Of a stretch of 64,000 nt of DNA, positions 22,867 through 35,400 are shown piece by piece (within the stretch, counting starts at the first letter, position 1; each line of letters begins with the position of its first letter). Origin of the DNA: Spodoptera frugiperda (taxonomy: Eukaryota; Arthropoda; Insecta; Lepidoptera; Noctuidae). A program made the position numbers and the translations under genes. The DNA is taken from contig NC_064218.1 in the NCBI RefSeq assembly GCF_023101765.2, positions 3,720,001 through 3,784,000 on the forward strand. The letters run 5' to 3'. A model generated the notes under the pieces. That model was not told the origin of the DNA. It worked only from the letters and a program-made list of their open reading frames with translations, and did no database searches.

Positions 22867-22975
22867 AAATTACTAACCCTAAAAGGCCGGCAACTTGTAA
22901 CGCCTCTGGTGTTTCGGGTGTCCATGGGGGCGGCGATTGCTTACCATCAGGTGATCCGTCTGCTCGTTTCGAATC
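22867..22975 (-). repeat. Rep-A, part 2, after the LINE insertion
   Basis: It begins with the second AAATTACTAAC and continues Rep-A in inverted orientation ('aaaaggccggcaacttgtaa', 'ggtgtccatgggggcgg', 'aggtgatccgtctgctcg'). Joining it to part 1 recreates the family sequence. Confidence 0.8.
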
Positions 22976-23164
22976 GGTTCCTGCAAAACTTTAGAGTTTT
23001 CAGTGAAAACCCAGTTTTTTCGTCAGCCGGGGGTTTTATGTCAACTGGGTCTTGATTCTTGCCAGACAGATATGGACCGACTTCTAAACTATCAGTGGGT
23101 TGATACAGGCAGTACAATTAATAATAGTTATTTTTTGTTTTTACTTTAAGGAAGTTTTTTTTTT

Positions 23165-23350
23165 TAAACATTGGGATTTTCTCCTGTGTCGTGGGTGCGT
23201 TTACAAACATACAATTTCACATACACTTCACACCCAGACCTGAAACAACAAATTGTGGTTCACAGAAAGAGTTGCTCCGTGCGGGAATCGAACCCACTAC
23301 ACGTTGCACGGCAGCCAGTTGCCCAGCCACTGCACCAATCGTGCAGTCGA
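23165..23350 (-). mobile_element. SINE2 copy, inverted
   Basis: 'cgggaatcgaaccc' is an inverted B box. 'gggattttctcctgtgtcgt' and 'ttgcccagccactgcacc' mirror the copy at 18,288-18,490. Confidence 0.7.
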
Positions 23351-23545
23351 TTTTTTATGCGTAGTTTTCATTATTTTTATAATAATCTATCATGAGAGAT
23401 AGTAAATTAACGAATAATCACGGTTTTCTAGTTTCACGGTTTACGTAGGATATGCGACGTCGCCGCATCTGCGCACGCTGCTCATAATGAAGAGTCCCTC
23501 TGTGACTCGAAACTACTAGAGATTTTCTCTTTTAATTTACGTGTG
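23351..23545. repeat. Rep-F copy
   Basis: 'gacgtcgccgcatctgcgca', 'cgctgctcataatgaaga' and 'gtccctctgtgactcgaaac' match 42,050-42,160 almost base for base. The ends ('ttaatttacgtgtgtag', 'aaattaacgaataatcacgg') look loosely inverted, which suggests a non-autonomous DNA element. Confidence 0.6.
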
Positions 23546-24139
23546 TAGTTTTATTTTTTTTATATTTTGCTTTTTCGTTTAATAGGTAAATAGCAAAGGT
23601 AAAGTAAGGCAAAGGGATGAAAATCAGAAACATCTTAAACCTCAATCTAAACTTAATGAGACTTGCCTTCTATAAGCAAATCTAAGTACGTAATAGCCTC
23701 AAAAAATACTATTCTGGATCCATATGTGAGTATATTTTTGAAAGAAACTTTGAACTCTTTACCACTGAGGAATACTTTGTATTGTACCTACCATCATCAG
23801 CTATTTTACATGAAATGAAATGAATGAAACCCATCACACGCAAATGGTTGAACAGTTTCATGATATTCTTAGAATAAACATAAAGAGCTTATAATTTGAT
23901 GGGTGGCCTCGATTTCCCTGGGATCTCATCATCAGATGCTCACCAGGTGGCAACACTACCTACCAATTTAAAAGTATATTCCACTTGAAAGTATGAAGGT
24001 ATACCCTATTGAATACAAAAGGGTCACGCAAATCGGACCATAAACCTCGACGTAATCGGTGTACATACATAAAAAAAATATAGCCCAACTCCTTTTTGGG
24101 AAATCGGTAAAGTGTGTAAAATATATACCATAGAATTAT

Positions 24140-24365
24140 ATATAACTAACAAATCGGGCGAACTCCGTCTCGCCAGCAATGGTACCTATTTCCGTTTTCC
24201 TGAAATTTTCTCTTGATTTTTTTCTAAATTTTCGTTGCTATAAACCTCACGGAGCCCGCGACATTTCTAATGAAAGCAAAACCGTGGAAATCGGTTCGTG
24301 CGTTCTGGAGTTACTTATAGCGTCAGGAAGGAAAACCCGACTTATTTTTATATTATAGATATATA
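24140..24365 (+). repeat. R5 repeat copy
   Basis: It shares 'gggcgaactccgtctcgcc', 'ggaaatcggttcgtgcgttc' and 'gcgtcaggaaggaaaacccg' with 28,640-28,845. It has the look of a LINE 3' end. Confidence 0.6.
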
Positions 24366-25955
24366 CCATAGTTTGATTGTATTTTCTACGAAAAGGAAAT
24401 GGTAGACCAGGGATTTAGATACGGGGTAGTATGTGGGAAATAAAACGTTCATATTTATCACTTCTTCGCGAAGTGTTTTGAATCTTTATTCATTTTACAT
24501 TAACATTAATTAATTGGTACTTATACAAGTTATGCATAGCACACGTCTCCGCATATAAAATTCACAACAATGTAATTTTATCTATTCTCCACATTTAAAT
24601 ATGGGGGTCCAGCCCCCGTTACCTTAATAGATATAATTCCTCAAACACGACCAACTTACATTAAACTCAATATAAATAGAAATCAGTTGGATTAGCTCTT
24701 GATTTGTCTACATTAACACAAACATGTACAAACCAGTAGGAGACTAAGTTAAACCCTGGGACAGGACGAAATCATTTCCACCGAAGGACAATCCCAAATC
24801 AACATTAGATAATCATTAAAATCTAATTAAATTGAGCTAACTATAACAAAAAATTAACTAATTTGATCATTAGAATTTGTTAGTAGGCGTATTATGTACG
24901 TTTTGGTAGGTTCACATAAATAATATGAGATTGAACACCGCGACCTAATCAATACAGTACATCGGAGTAGCAAATCGTACTACGTAATATATGAAGTAGG
25001 TATTGTAACACATTAACATTAGACCGCTATGTATTGACATTGAGCACGAGGAAGCGTATTTATGATCTCATTACTATCGTAGTATCCACTATAGTACAAC
25101 TCTTAAATACCAGCGTCATATAGACGAATACATCATTCAATAATCGCTATTACATACAATATATGTTAGACCTTATTCGAATACAATAAATTATTTTATT
25201 AAAGAAATATTCAAGTGTTCTAATATATCTATTAATAAATAACATTAACATTTATAATTGTTAAGTATAAAATGTTATAAAATATTCCCCAGGAATGAAA
25301 CGAAACAATCTACGTAGATTTATTGTTCAACAGTTTTCATTTTTTATCAAATTTCATTCAAAAAATTTGGAATTTTGATATGATTGAGGCCGAAAGTGCG
25401 CACTACAAAAAGTTTTTTTTTATAAAAATAGGAATTCTTTGAAAGCTCAAGTGTATAAATGGACCAATTGTTCAATAGTATAACAATATAAGGAGTAGAG
25501 AAATATTTATAAAGTTTGGTGCGATTCTTGTCGCGAGGGCACGGGGGTGAAGGCTTCAGATTGATATAGAATCCCAGATCCTAATACATTATAAGATAAA
25601 GTTGTCAAGAAACACGTGCCCTCGCTACATACGAATCATATTCTACCAGTAACTAAATGTAGATGTTGTGAAGAGGTTCTGTCATGGGATGCAGTGAGAA
25701 ATGATAGTACACCGCTACGAATGAAACATGGCCAATCAATAATATGGCACTTATATCACGGACATTGTAAAACATTATAACATTACACAATATGTAACTA
25801 ACATACCTACCCGTGTATATGGCAACTTGAATACAACATTAGTGGATTATGCCGATTGTCCAGTGAATCCACAGACGACATCACAGCAGACATTATAGAG
25901 AAGCACAACGTATTACATAGTTTTATTTGTTTTTCTATTAATGTCATAAAATGCT

Positions 25956-25965
25956 TTTATTTATT
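25956..25965 (-). promoter_or_regulatory. PDE8: Candidate poly(A) signals of PDE8
   Basis: Two overlapping AATAAA hexamers on the minus strand lie about 455 bp past the PDE8 stop codon. The position is plausible but unproven. Confidence 0.35.
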
Positions 25966-26419
25966 AGTAGATCATTACGCGCCTTTACGAGGGCTCCGGA
26001 CTTCGCGTATTCGATACGGTGAAGTCCAGAGACGATAAAGGCCAGTTCAACACATCACTAGTAAACATTCTATCTCACGAGTTAAAACATTAAGTACACA
26101 CAAAGCCAGGTAACCATGCCATCTGTGGACAGTTAATGAAATCCAATGATACATCGATGCAGTAAATATTTTGCATTCAATATTACCTAATAAATACGAC
26201 TACTTAAAAAAGTAGATATCAACAATTATAATTTAAGTGATACCCACTCTAACACGGATATATTATAAGTATAAAATAAGCGTATTATCGGACTCATCCG
26301 TCAGGCAAGCTTGCCTATGATCCGTTTCAGACTTATAACGTTGACATCCATACTCGGTCCGCTCCTGCACGGGACGACGCCGCGCGGGTCGCTGGGTCTG
26401 TGGGACCCGGGGCGAGGGT

Positions 26420-29400
26420 CTACTCCTCGGTGGTGGTGGTGGTGGTGGTGCCGGTGGTGGGGGGGTTGGTGGTGGTGGGGGCGGGCAGCGCGAGGTGTCG
26501 CTGCGCGCGCCGCACGTCGGCCAGCGTGGTCACGCCGGCGTCGTCCAGCTCGTGCCAGCGCGCGTGGTTCTGCCGGGCGTGGTTCACTAGCTCGGGCATG
26601 TCGATGAACCCTGGAACGATAAACATTGATTCAATTATTATCATCTCATCATAGTTCTTCAATTTTTAGTAAGAGTAAACACAGAGAATTGTCAAATTAT
26701 TGTCACTAGATGGCGACACTATCGAAAAAGGCAACCGACTCGAGACTGTTTCGAATCAAAACAAGTAGAAATCAGTTAGAAATAGTAATGAAATTATATA
26801 TATTTTGTATCATATAATGGGACTGTCATGTCCCGATTAGTAAAAAAGCCCTAATAAAAATTTAGATAAAAAAAAATGTAATGAAAGTGACACTAACCAG
26901 CCCAGGCCTCCATCATGTCCATGATGATGTAGTCGATGAACCCGATCTGCGAGCGCGGGATGGAGCAGGTGGCGCGGTCGAACATCGGCATCACCACCGG
27001 CAGGTCCTTGGCCTTCTCCTCGTCTGTTTGGAGGAAGTACTCTTCCGCGATCCTGGAACATTTAAGAAGGAATTTAGAGTTTATTGATGTTTCAAATTAT
27101 GGACTATGATTTTACTGTTTTTTCATAATGCAAAAACATGTCTGTTGTTGCCTGAAGTGGTGAACAAATACATCTACATATTGGTCCTCATGTAACCATT
27201 GTATTATTTTTATAATGCAAAAACAAGTCTGTTGTTGCCAGAAATGGTGAACATATACGTATAATTCATCTACGAGTATATATTGCTCCACATTTAACCT
27301 TCGTATGTATTAGTCCCATTTTAATACAAGCTCGAAACCACCAAGATTGTTCAAGACTGGGACAGACCTGACATCTACCTGGTCGTCCGTTGTACTTATG
27401 GTCATTTCACAGATTACTCTAGAACCTTTTTATCTGTACCTTCTGGTACCAAGGGGCCATCCATAAATTACGTCACACGAATTTCATGATTTTTGATCCC
27501 CTCTCCCTTCCTTGTCACAATTGGTCATATTTCGTGACGTCACATTTTATAATTTTAGATCTAGAACTTTTTGAGTTTTTAGATAATAGTTTCAAGTTCG
27601 TGTTTTAACAGTTAGATCATAATAATAGAAATGTGACGTCACGAAATTAAAGACCCCTCCTATCCCCTTGTCTTTAATTATTTTACATAAAGTAACACTT
27701 TGTCGTTAACGTGTGCGGTGTGACATAATTAATGGATGGTCCCCAATATCTAAAAGTATTAAATGGCTTTTGAAACGAAATATGATGTCTCACCTCCTAG
27801 CCCACTCGAAGGCGAACTTCTGCGGGCGCGACGCGTTGGACACGTCCGCGCACTTGATCATCATCCTCTTCACCAGCACCACGTTCTCCGGCAGTGACAG
27901 CGCCGTCGTGTCCAGAGCTAGTGGCTCTTGCTGGAATTGTGATAATTAGATTTAAGATTTTACTATTTTTTATATCGTCACAAATTTGATCATTAAGGTG
28001 ATGTTTGCCTTTCTTTTTTTATCTTTATTAGTAAAAGGGCTATAAAGGCAAAGTGATGATGCCCCTTGTTTTTTTATAGAAGAAAAACTAAAGTTTTCGT
28101 TTCTGATAAAAATTGACCTGTATTTACATCTAATACTGATTTTCTTGTCATGGTGATGGTGCATTTTCCATTAACAGAGTTCATTAAAAAACAAGCATTA
28201 TTACTAAGCACAGAATAATTAGTTTACATTGTCATTCTCGTATGTCATCTCGCATTAAGTAAAAATATTTTTGATCTCTTACGCCCGAATATTGAAACGC
28301 TATTCAATTTTAAGTTGTACTTAAATATCGTTTTATCTCTGTCTTTCATAAAGAATGCGTTGTGGCAGAACTATTCTTGAAAGCGTCCTAAAATTGAGTG
28401 ACGTTTGAGTATTTGACCACTTAGTAACTCACATCAGTATGCATATTATCCTCCTTGCTGCCGCTGGACTTGGCGTAGAAGACGTTGACGAACTTGGCGA
28501 GATGTTCGAAGTGCTTCGTCATCTCCGTGGCGAGGATCATGTCGATCACGTTGTGCCGGACCTGCTTGTACGTGTCGCGTTCCAAGTTCTTGAAGATGTT
28601 CACTCGATCATCATCTGTGGAAGGAAGAGTTAGTTTTAAAAGAAACTAGCAAACCCGGCGAACTCCGTTTCGCTATCAATGATTTGAACAAAGGCCTCTT
28701 TGTTTTCCCGCTTTTCTCTTAAATTTTCTTTACTATAAGCCTCCCGGAATACGAAACCTTTTCAACGAATGCAACGTGGAAATCTGTTCGTGCGTTCTGA
28801 AGTTATAGCGTCAGGAAGGAAAACCCGACTTATTTTTAAGTAGAAATAACAGCTACATGCATCTCTTCTATTATGTATTTTGTGGTTAAATGCAATATAA
28901 TTAAGAATGGACTGTTCCTACTACAAAACAGAATCATATAAGTAGTTTGTTTATGGAGTATGTAGACGAATATGGTTGAACTAGAAAGTATATAGGGACG
29001 GTACTATTGTCTACCTTTATTAGGAAATAGCTAAAAACACAATGATGATATTATAATGAGTTAGACCTAAGATACTACCCTGGGGAACCCCTATTTATGT
29101 TAATATTAGCTACTTCCGCGCGGTTTCACCCGCTCTGCTGGGTTCCTATTGGTCATAGCGTGATGTTTTATAGCCTATAGCCTTTCTAGATAAATGCACT
29201 ATTCAACACAAAAAGAATTATTGAGATCGGAGCACTAGTTCTAAGAATACTAACTGAGAGTGAGCTTGAAGGTGAGCGCGGCGTGGTGCGACTCGAGCAC
29301 GCTGACGTCGTTGTAGAGCACGGCGAGCGGGTGGCGCGCGTTGCACAGGAAGGCGGACGACGTGCCCGGGTGGTCCACGTCGTGCGCCGCCGCCGCCAGC

Positions 29401-32400
29401 AGGGCAGCTGCGGCTTCCAGCGGCTCCAGGACCGTCTTCAGCCTGTCCTTCTCCAGGAAGTACGCTACAGCCTGGAGGAAAACGTATTTTATTTTATTTT
29501 GTACTCCCAACAAAGAATACACTTATGATTATGCTAAAATACAATTTACAGTCTTGTTGTCCTTTAATTAGAGGGAATCGCATCCTGCGAATTTAAACTT
29601 GAACATTTTTGTAATTTTGATTAGTAGTTCAAGTTTAAATTCGCAGGATGCGATTCCCTGTAATTAAAGGATCATAAGACTGTAAATTGTACATACGTGT
29701 ATGTATGTATGTATGTATGTATGTATGTACAATTTACAGTCTTGTGATCCTTGAAAATGTTTAAATCTAATGAGATCAAAATAATAATGATGATATTATA
29801 AAGAGTTGGACCTAAGATACTACCCTGGGGAACCCCTATTTATGTTAATATTCTGTTCAGTAATTTACTAAATTATTGTTCATAGTTTTACCTGAAGCAC
29901 ATCGGCAGCATGCGTGGAGTTATGGTAAGTATTGACAGCGTGGTAGTTGGTCTCCACGATGGTGAGCCAGTGCAGCAGAGTGCGCTCGTCACACTCCAGG
30001 GCCGAGCAGATGTCGAACCTTCCTGCCATGAGCGCCAGACCAAGGTGAGCCAGTGGCCTTCCACGGGTCAGTTCCTCTAGCTTGAAGATCTCAAAGTCCC
30101 AGCTTAAAGCCGTATCTAATAGCTCTCGAAGTTGGCCTGTCGTCTGTAGAATAAGAAAATAAGATTAAATATTGGTCTTTTGACAATTTGTTTTGATTCT
30201 TCGATTTCGACTATATGACGTTTACATGAACAAATTGAACAACTCATAACCTAAGATAATTTCCCTTTGTCAGTTAGTCATAGATAAGTAGTCACACGCC
30301 AACCCGCATTGAGCAAGGGTGGCGATTAATGCTCAAACCTTCTCCGTTTGAGAAGAGGCTTTTCAACAGCAGTGGCTACTTAAGGTAAGCGTCCACATGT
30401 CCGCATCGTACGCATTCCGTATGACGTCATCAGCAATACCTACATGCGATGCGTAGCGTGCTGATGACGTCATACGGAATGCGTGCGGTGCGTGCGATGC
30501 GTACGATGCGGGCCTGTGGACGCGTACCTTTATAGGCTATTGGCGTGATGATGTGTGTGACAAAAGACTCATAAATTTTTTAGAAAGGGATACTATAATT
30601 ATTTCTTGTTACCTTGTGTTTAATGTTGCTCCTGTTTGTCTGCGACCTGACGACTGTGGAGTCGTTGCTGCTTCGGCGAGACGACAGCGTGTTCGTCGGT
30701 CCCTGCTGTAAGTCATTATTTAACGTTTAATATTTAATTAAGATTTTATTTATTTATTTGTATCTAAATATTATTTATTATGTTGTCTTTTAAACATGCT
30801 CTAATTGATTTTATTTATCTTGGAGTTTAATAAAATTTTAATAATTATTTGTTTTATTGGTTTAGTCTCGACTTGAAAGCATTAAATTGAAATTATTTTA
30901 CAATTAAGCATGCTTTTTGCTTACAAATTAATTTTAAAATATTGTCAAAATTAAAATGGATTAGTATAGTATTCATAATTATGATCAAATTTTAATGTAT
31001 CTATGTATATTAAAAAAATAAAATATTAATTTGAACTTAAAATTTTTTAGAATAGAGATTATTTATTTATTGAGGGGACTTTGTATAAAGACGTCACAAT
31101 TGAGTATTAGTCACAATATTAGTTGAATGGTTTTAAGTAATAATAAAAATGGTAGGTTAAATTATGTAATTATTTATGTGTATTTTAAGAGATGATATAT
31201 AATGATATAGGATAAGAACTAGACAGAAATAGTGCTAGAACGATACTGTACAGTGCTACATTCCGAAACTGACAGAATTGACGAAGACGAAAGTGATTAC
31301 CCAGGGTTCATTTTATTGGTAGAAAAACTAATAGGAGAAAGAACCAATAAGAGAAGGAAATATACATAAAATAAATATCTAATAATAATAAACTTTACTT
31401 TAATATATGAACAGTACTAACTACTACTAACATTTAATACGAGTTTACTTTACGTTAAAAGTAATCGAAATGAGAGCGCGTTCGGCGCTGTGATTGGCCG
31501 GCGAATGAACTGACCAATCACAGCGCCAAACGCGGTCTCGTTTTATTTTCGTTCAACGTAAAGCATACTCGTCCTAAGGTCCCTGTTACTTCTTTAGTAA
31601 CTGATTAAAAAAGTTGGAGAGAGTAGTAAACGAGCCTTAGTTTTACTCGTATGATTTGTTTACAAAAAAATCGAGACCATCCATCTAGACCTAAGTATAT
31701 AAATAAAAGCATAGGTAATAGACATAAATACTATATATTATTAAACTAAAAAAATGAGCCCTGTGTAATAAAAGTGAAAGCGTGAACGATAGAGACTATG
31801 TACTATCTAAGTACACTATATTTGAAGGTACAGACAGAGACGGTTGTAATTCCAAACGTCCTACCATAAAGTATAAGTTTGTATTCACTTGCTCCCTCTG
31901 CCCAGCAAACAGGATCGTAAACAAATAAATACCAATGTTAGTACATATATAAACAACGTTACATGCATATAATACTTCAATATACAATCTACAACACATA
32001 GGAATACAAATAAAATATAAATTACAAAATTGTGTTGTAAAACAACAGTATACTTAGTATGAGTTTGTTTTACGTTTTAAAGTTATCGAAACGAGACCGC
32101 GTTCGGTGCTCTGATTGGCCGGCTCGAATAAACCAACCAATCAGAGCGCCGAACGCGGTCTCGTTTCGATTATTTTAAACGTAAAGCAAACTCGTACTAA
32201 GTGTACAGGTGTAATATCATCTACATAAACTTAATATCATTATAATAATCTTTGGGACGGTATACAACATCAATTTGTATCGTTTTACAAGTATAGTGCG
32301 GGGTAATATTATATATTGATAACAAAGTATATAATTTACATAAAAAAGACATTACAATCATTGAATATTGATCTTTATCTCATGTATAAATAAGGATAAT

Positions 32401-35400
32401 TTTACTAACCGACAGTAGAGCTCCAATGAGGTCGGTAGCGATGGGATCTTCGACACGCATTTTGGGATCATCCCTCATTTGTGGAGAGTAGAGTTCGGAG
32501 GTCCTTAGCATGTCAACAGCCCTCTCGATGTACGCCACCGTCGACGGAGGAGCCCCCTCAGTAGCCGTGGACAAGAGCGATATCACCTAGGCAACACAAT
32601 TTAAAAACTTTATTTTACAAGAAAGAAAATTGTCTACATCAAACCAAGCTTCATTGTGTTTTAGTAATGAATGCTGGAAATAAAAGCAAGTTGATTCACA
32701 GCTTTTTATCGGATAGTGTTTTGCTATTCTTTGTCGTATTACTTAAAGGATTATTATTAATAATTATAATCTGAATCATTGTTTGTCAAGACACAACGTG
32801 TTGCAACGCGCTTTTAATGATATCATACGATGAAACTTTATAGTAATACTAGCGACCCGCCCCAGCTTCGCATGGGTGCAATGGTGATATATTATGCATG
32901 TATTATACATATAAACCTTCCATTTGAATCTATTTTATTATCTATTAAAAAACCGCATCAAAATTCGTTGCGTAGTTTTAAAGATTTAAGCATACAAAGG
33001 GACATAGGGACAAAGAAAGCGACTTTGTTTTATACTATGTAGTGATTACAAAGGGGATAGAATAGTTTGGATAGAACGTAGTAAAATGGTGATAAGATAA
33101 GCTTACAATTACAGGTATTTTGCTAAAGTTTGTTTGTGTACACTATTTTCTCATTACGACTATCAGAGGCTATGAAAGTTTATTGGTCAGAACTTTTATC
33201 AAGAGTAAGTCGAAAGTTGGTGATAATGATATCGAAACGTGAATGAAACAAACGCTGTAATATTAATACGTGGACATAAACCGATTCTTATGAGGTATAA
33301 AGCGGTTTCTGATGAAATATGTAATAAAATTTATTAGGCCACGTGTGTCACATAAAAATGTAATTTCTTCTACAAACAATGGCGCTTGCAGAGACGGATT
33401 TAGCTTAGTTAGCGCCCCAGGCAAACACCTAATAGGCGCCCCTAATATATTTTGTGTTTTGCAATAGGCAGTTGGGTATGTGAGTCTCGCAGCGCCCCTC
33501 TGTAACCTGGCGCCCTAGACACTTGCCTAGTTTCCCTAAAGGATAAAACTGTGTTGGGCACGTGCTGTGTTGTTTTATATTTTCCTAATTGTCTACTGGT
33601 TACAAGTAGTTATTATCATAATAGTGATAATCTTAAATCTCAGATTGAAATTCATTGATTCTTTGATAAACATCAACATATTTTTAGGCTATTGTCACAT
33701 TTTTCGGCTTCCTTACCCACCCTACCTAATTATCTGATGAGCAACTTGACTAGTTTAGTAATAATATAATGTTTTGAGTTTTATTCTATCTTCATAGAGA
33801 GTTATCATAAAGAGAGAATTCACAGTCTCCAAAAACCTAGATAAATATATCTTCATACCTTCGTAATAGGGGCTTCAAGCGGCAAGCCTTGGAGCTTTGC
33901 AAGAGAAGTTCTCCGCAGGCCATCGGATGCGACGGAGCGTACATCGAGGGATCCTCGCCGGATGGAGTGCAAGGATCCTCTGCCGCGCTCGGTCTCCAGC
34001 GCGTGGATAGGCTCACACACGAACACCACGTGAGAGGTACTCCTGGAGGGAAGAAGAGATGAGTTAGACAGATTAACACGTTCACTGTCCATGACTCCTT
34101 TTGGAGTCATAATCCAAAAGTAAATTTGATGTTTTTTTATTTGACCGGACGTATGAATAAGACGAAAAAGATTTTCATGGACGTATAGTTGGATAACCTA
34201 CCGAAAATTTTAAAGAACCACCGTAAAATGTTGCCAGTTTCCTATATATGAAGAGGGTAAAATAAAACGAGTTTGTAGATGGACGTACGAATATTTTTTT
34301 CATGACTTTGTACTGGGACAGTGAACGAGAGTTCCGTCTTGCTAGAACGCATGCCTGCACAAACCAGTTTTGCGCAAGTAAACGCGTGCGTGTGGACAAA
34401 AAGACTACAAACGAAAACGAAACGAGACCGCGTTCGGCGCTGTCATTGGTTGGTTCATTCCCGCCGGCCAATCAGAGCGCCAGACGCGCTCTGGTTTCGT
34501 TTTCATTCAATTTACATTGAACGAAAACCAAACATTGAACGACAACCAATGCAAATTAAAGGTACAGAACACAGGAAAACAGGGCATGACAGTATATCTC
34601 GCACAATCTGGAATGTTCTATCTTCCTGTGCAGTCATGACTGCACAGGTTCAGACTGCACAGGCATGAAGGTGTAGTTGGATCATAAAGGTGTTAGTAAA
34701 TTGGAATTTCCCAATAATGAGTTTTGAAATAGAAATAGAAGACTTTTAGTCTCCAAATAGATAGCTGCTTTCAATCAGAGATAGCCAATTTAATGAAGTG
34801 GCAGTAGCATGTGTTGAGTATTAGTTAAAATTAGGGATTTATATGGGACCTGTAAAATAGACAAGATTTGTTTGAGATAGGTATCTTTTACGTAAATGTT
34901 TTATACGATACTGACAAATATTTTGTTATATCTTGAGAGAAACCTCAAAATGCAATGGTATCGGTATCCGGAAGACCATTCTACATGAACTGGTAACGAG
35001 TAATGAGTATCTCTGATTCTGATCGACAGTTGTGGTCAGCATTGGACGACCACAGGAATTTTGTGTCAACCACACAAAGGTACCTACTTAGTACCTAACT
35101 CTTCAATGACGAAAATCACCCTTATGACTTATGAAGAAGAGGTGAATTGGTATTTATTTCAAATATCTTGTCAAAATACTAGCTTTTTAAACCATTCTAG
35201 TATCAAATGATGAAGTTAAAATAAAAACTGTCACGCGCGAATACTGAAAGGCTACTCATTTTTAAGTTGTACTTAAATATCGTGCTATCTCTGTCATATT
35301 ATAAAGAATTGATAGGGACAGAACTAGTTTTGAGAGCGACTTAAAAATTGAGTAACGTTTGAGTATTCGGATATCAGTATTGCTACGACGTCAGAAAGAG

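Larger units (their letters stand above)
18682..26419. other. Intergenic region between convergent CERT and PDE8
   Basis: It starts with the CERT 3' UTR and ends with the likely PDE8 3' UTR. It contains an inverted-repeat element (19,493-19,623), an R10 relative (19,890-19,985), a complete SINE1, a nested Rep-A/LINE pair, SINE2, Rep-F and R5 copies, listed separately. The interval 24,370-26,400 is plain AT-rich DNA in which I see nothing definite apart from the poly(A) hexamers near 25,956. Confidence 0.6.

Noticed and set aside
26311..26654. Plus-strand open frames with poly-Trp or poly-Val runs
   Set aside because: They are antisense readings of the Thr-coding microsatellite and the last PDE8 exon.
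29283..29571. Plus-strand open frames at 29.3-29.5 kb
   Set aside because: They are antisense to the PDE8 catalytic exon containing the HD motif.
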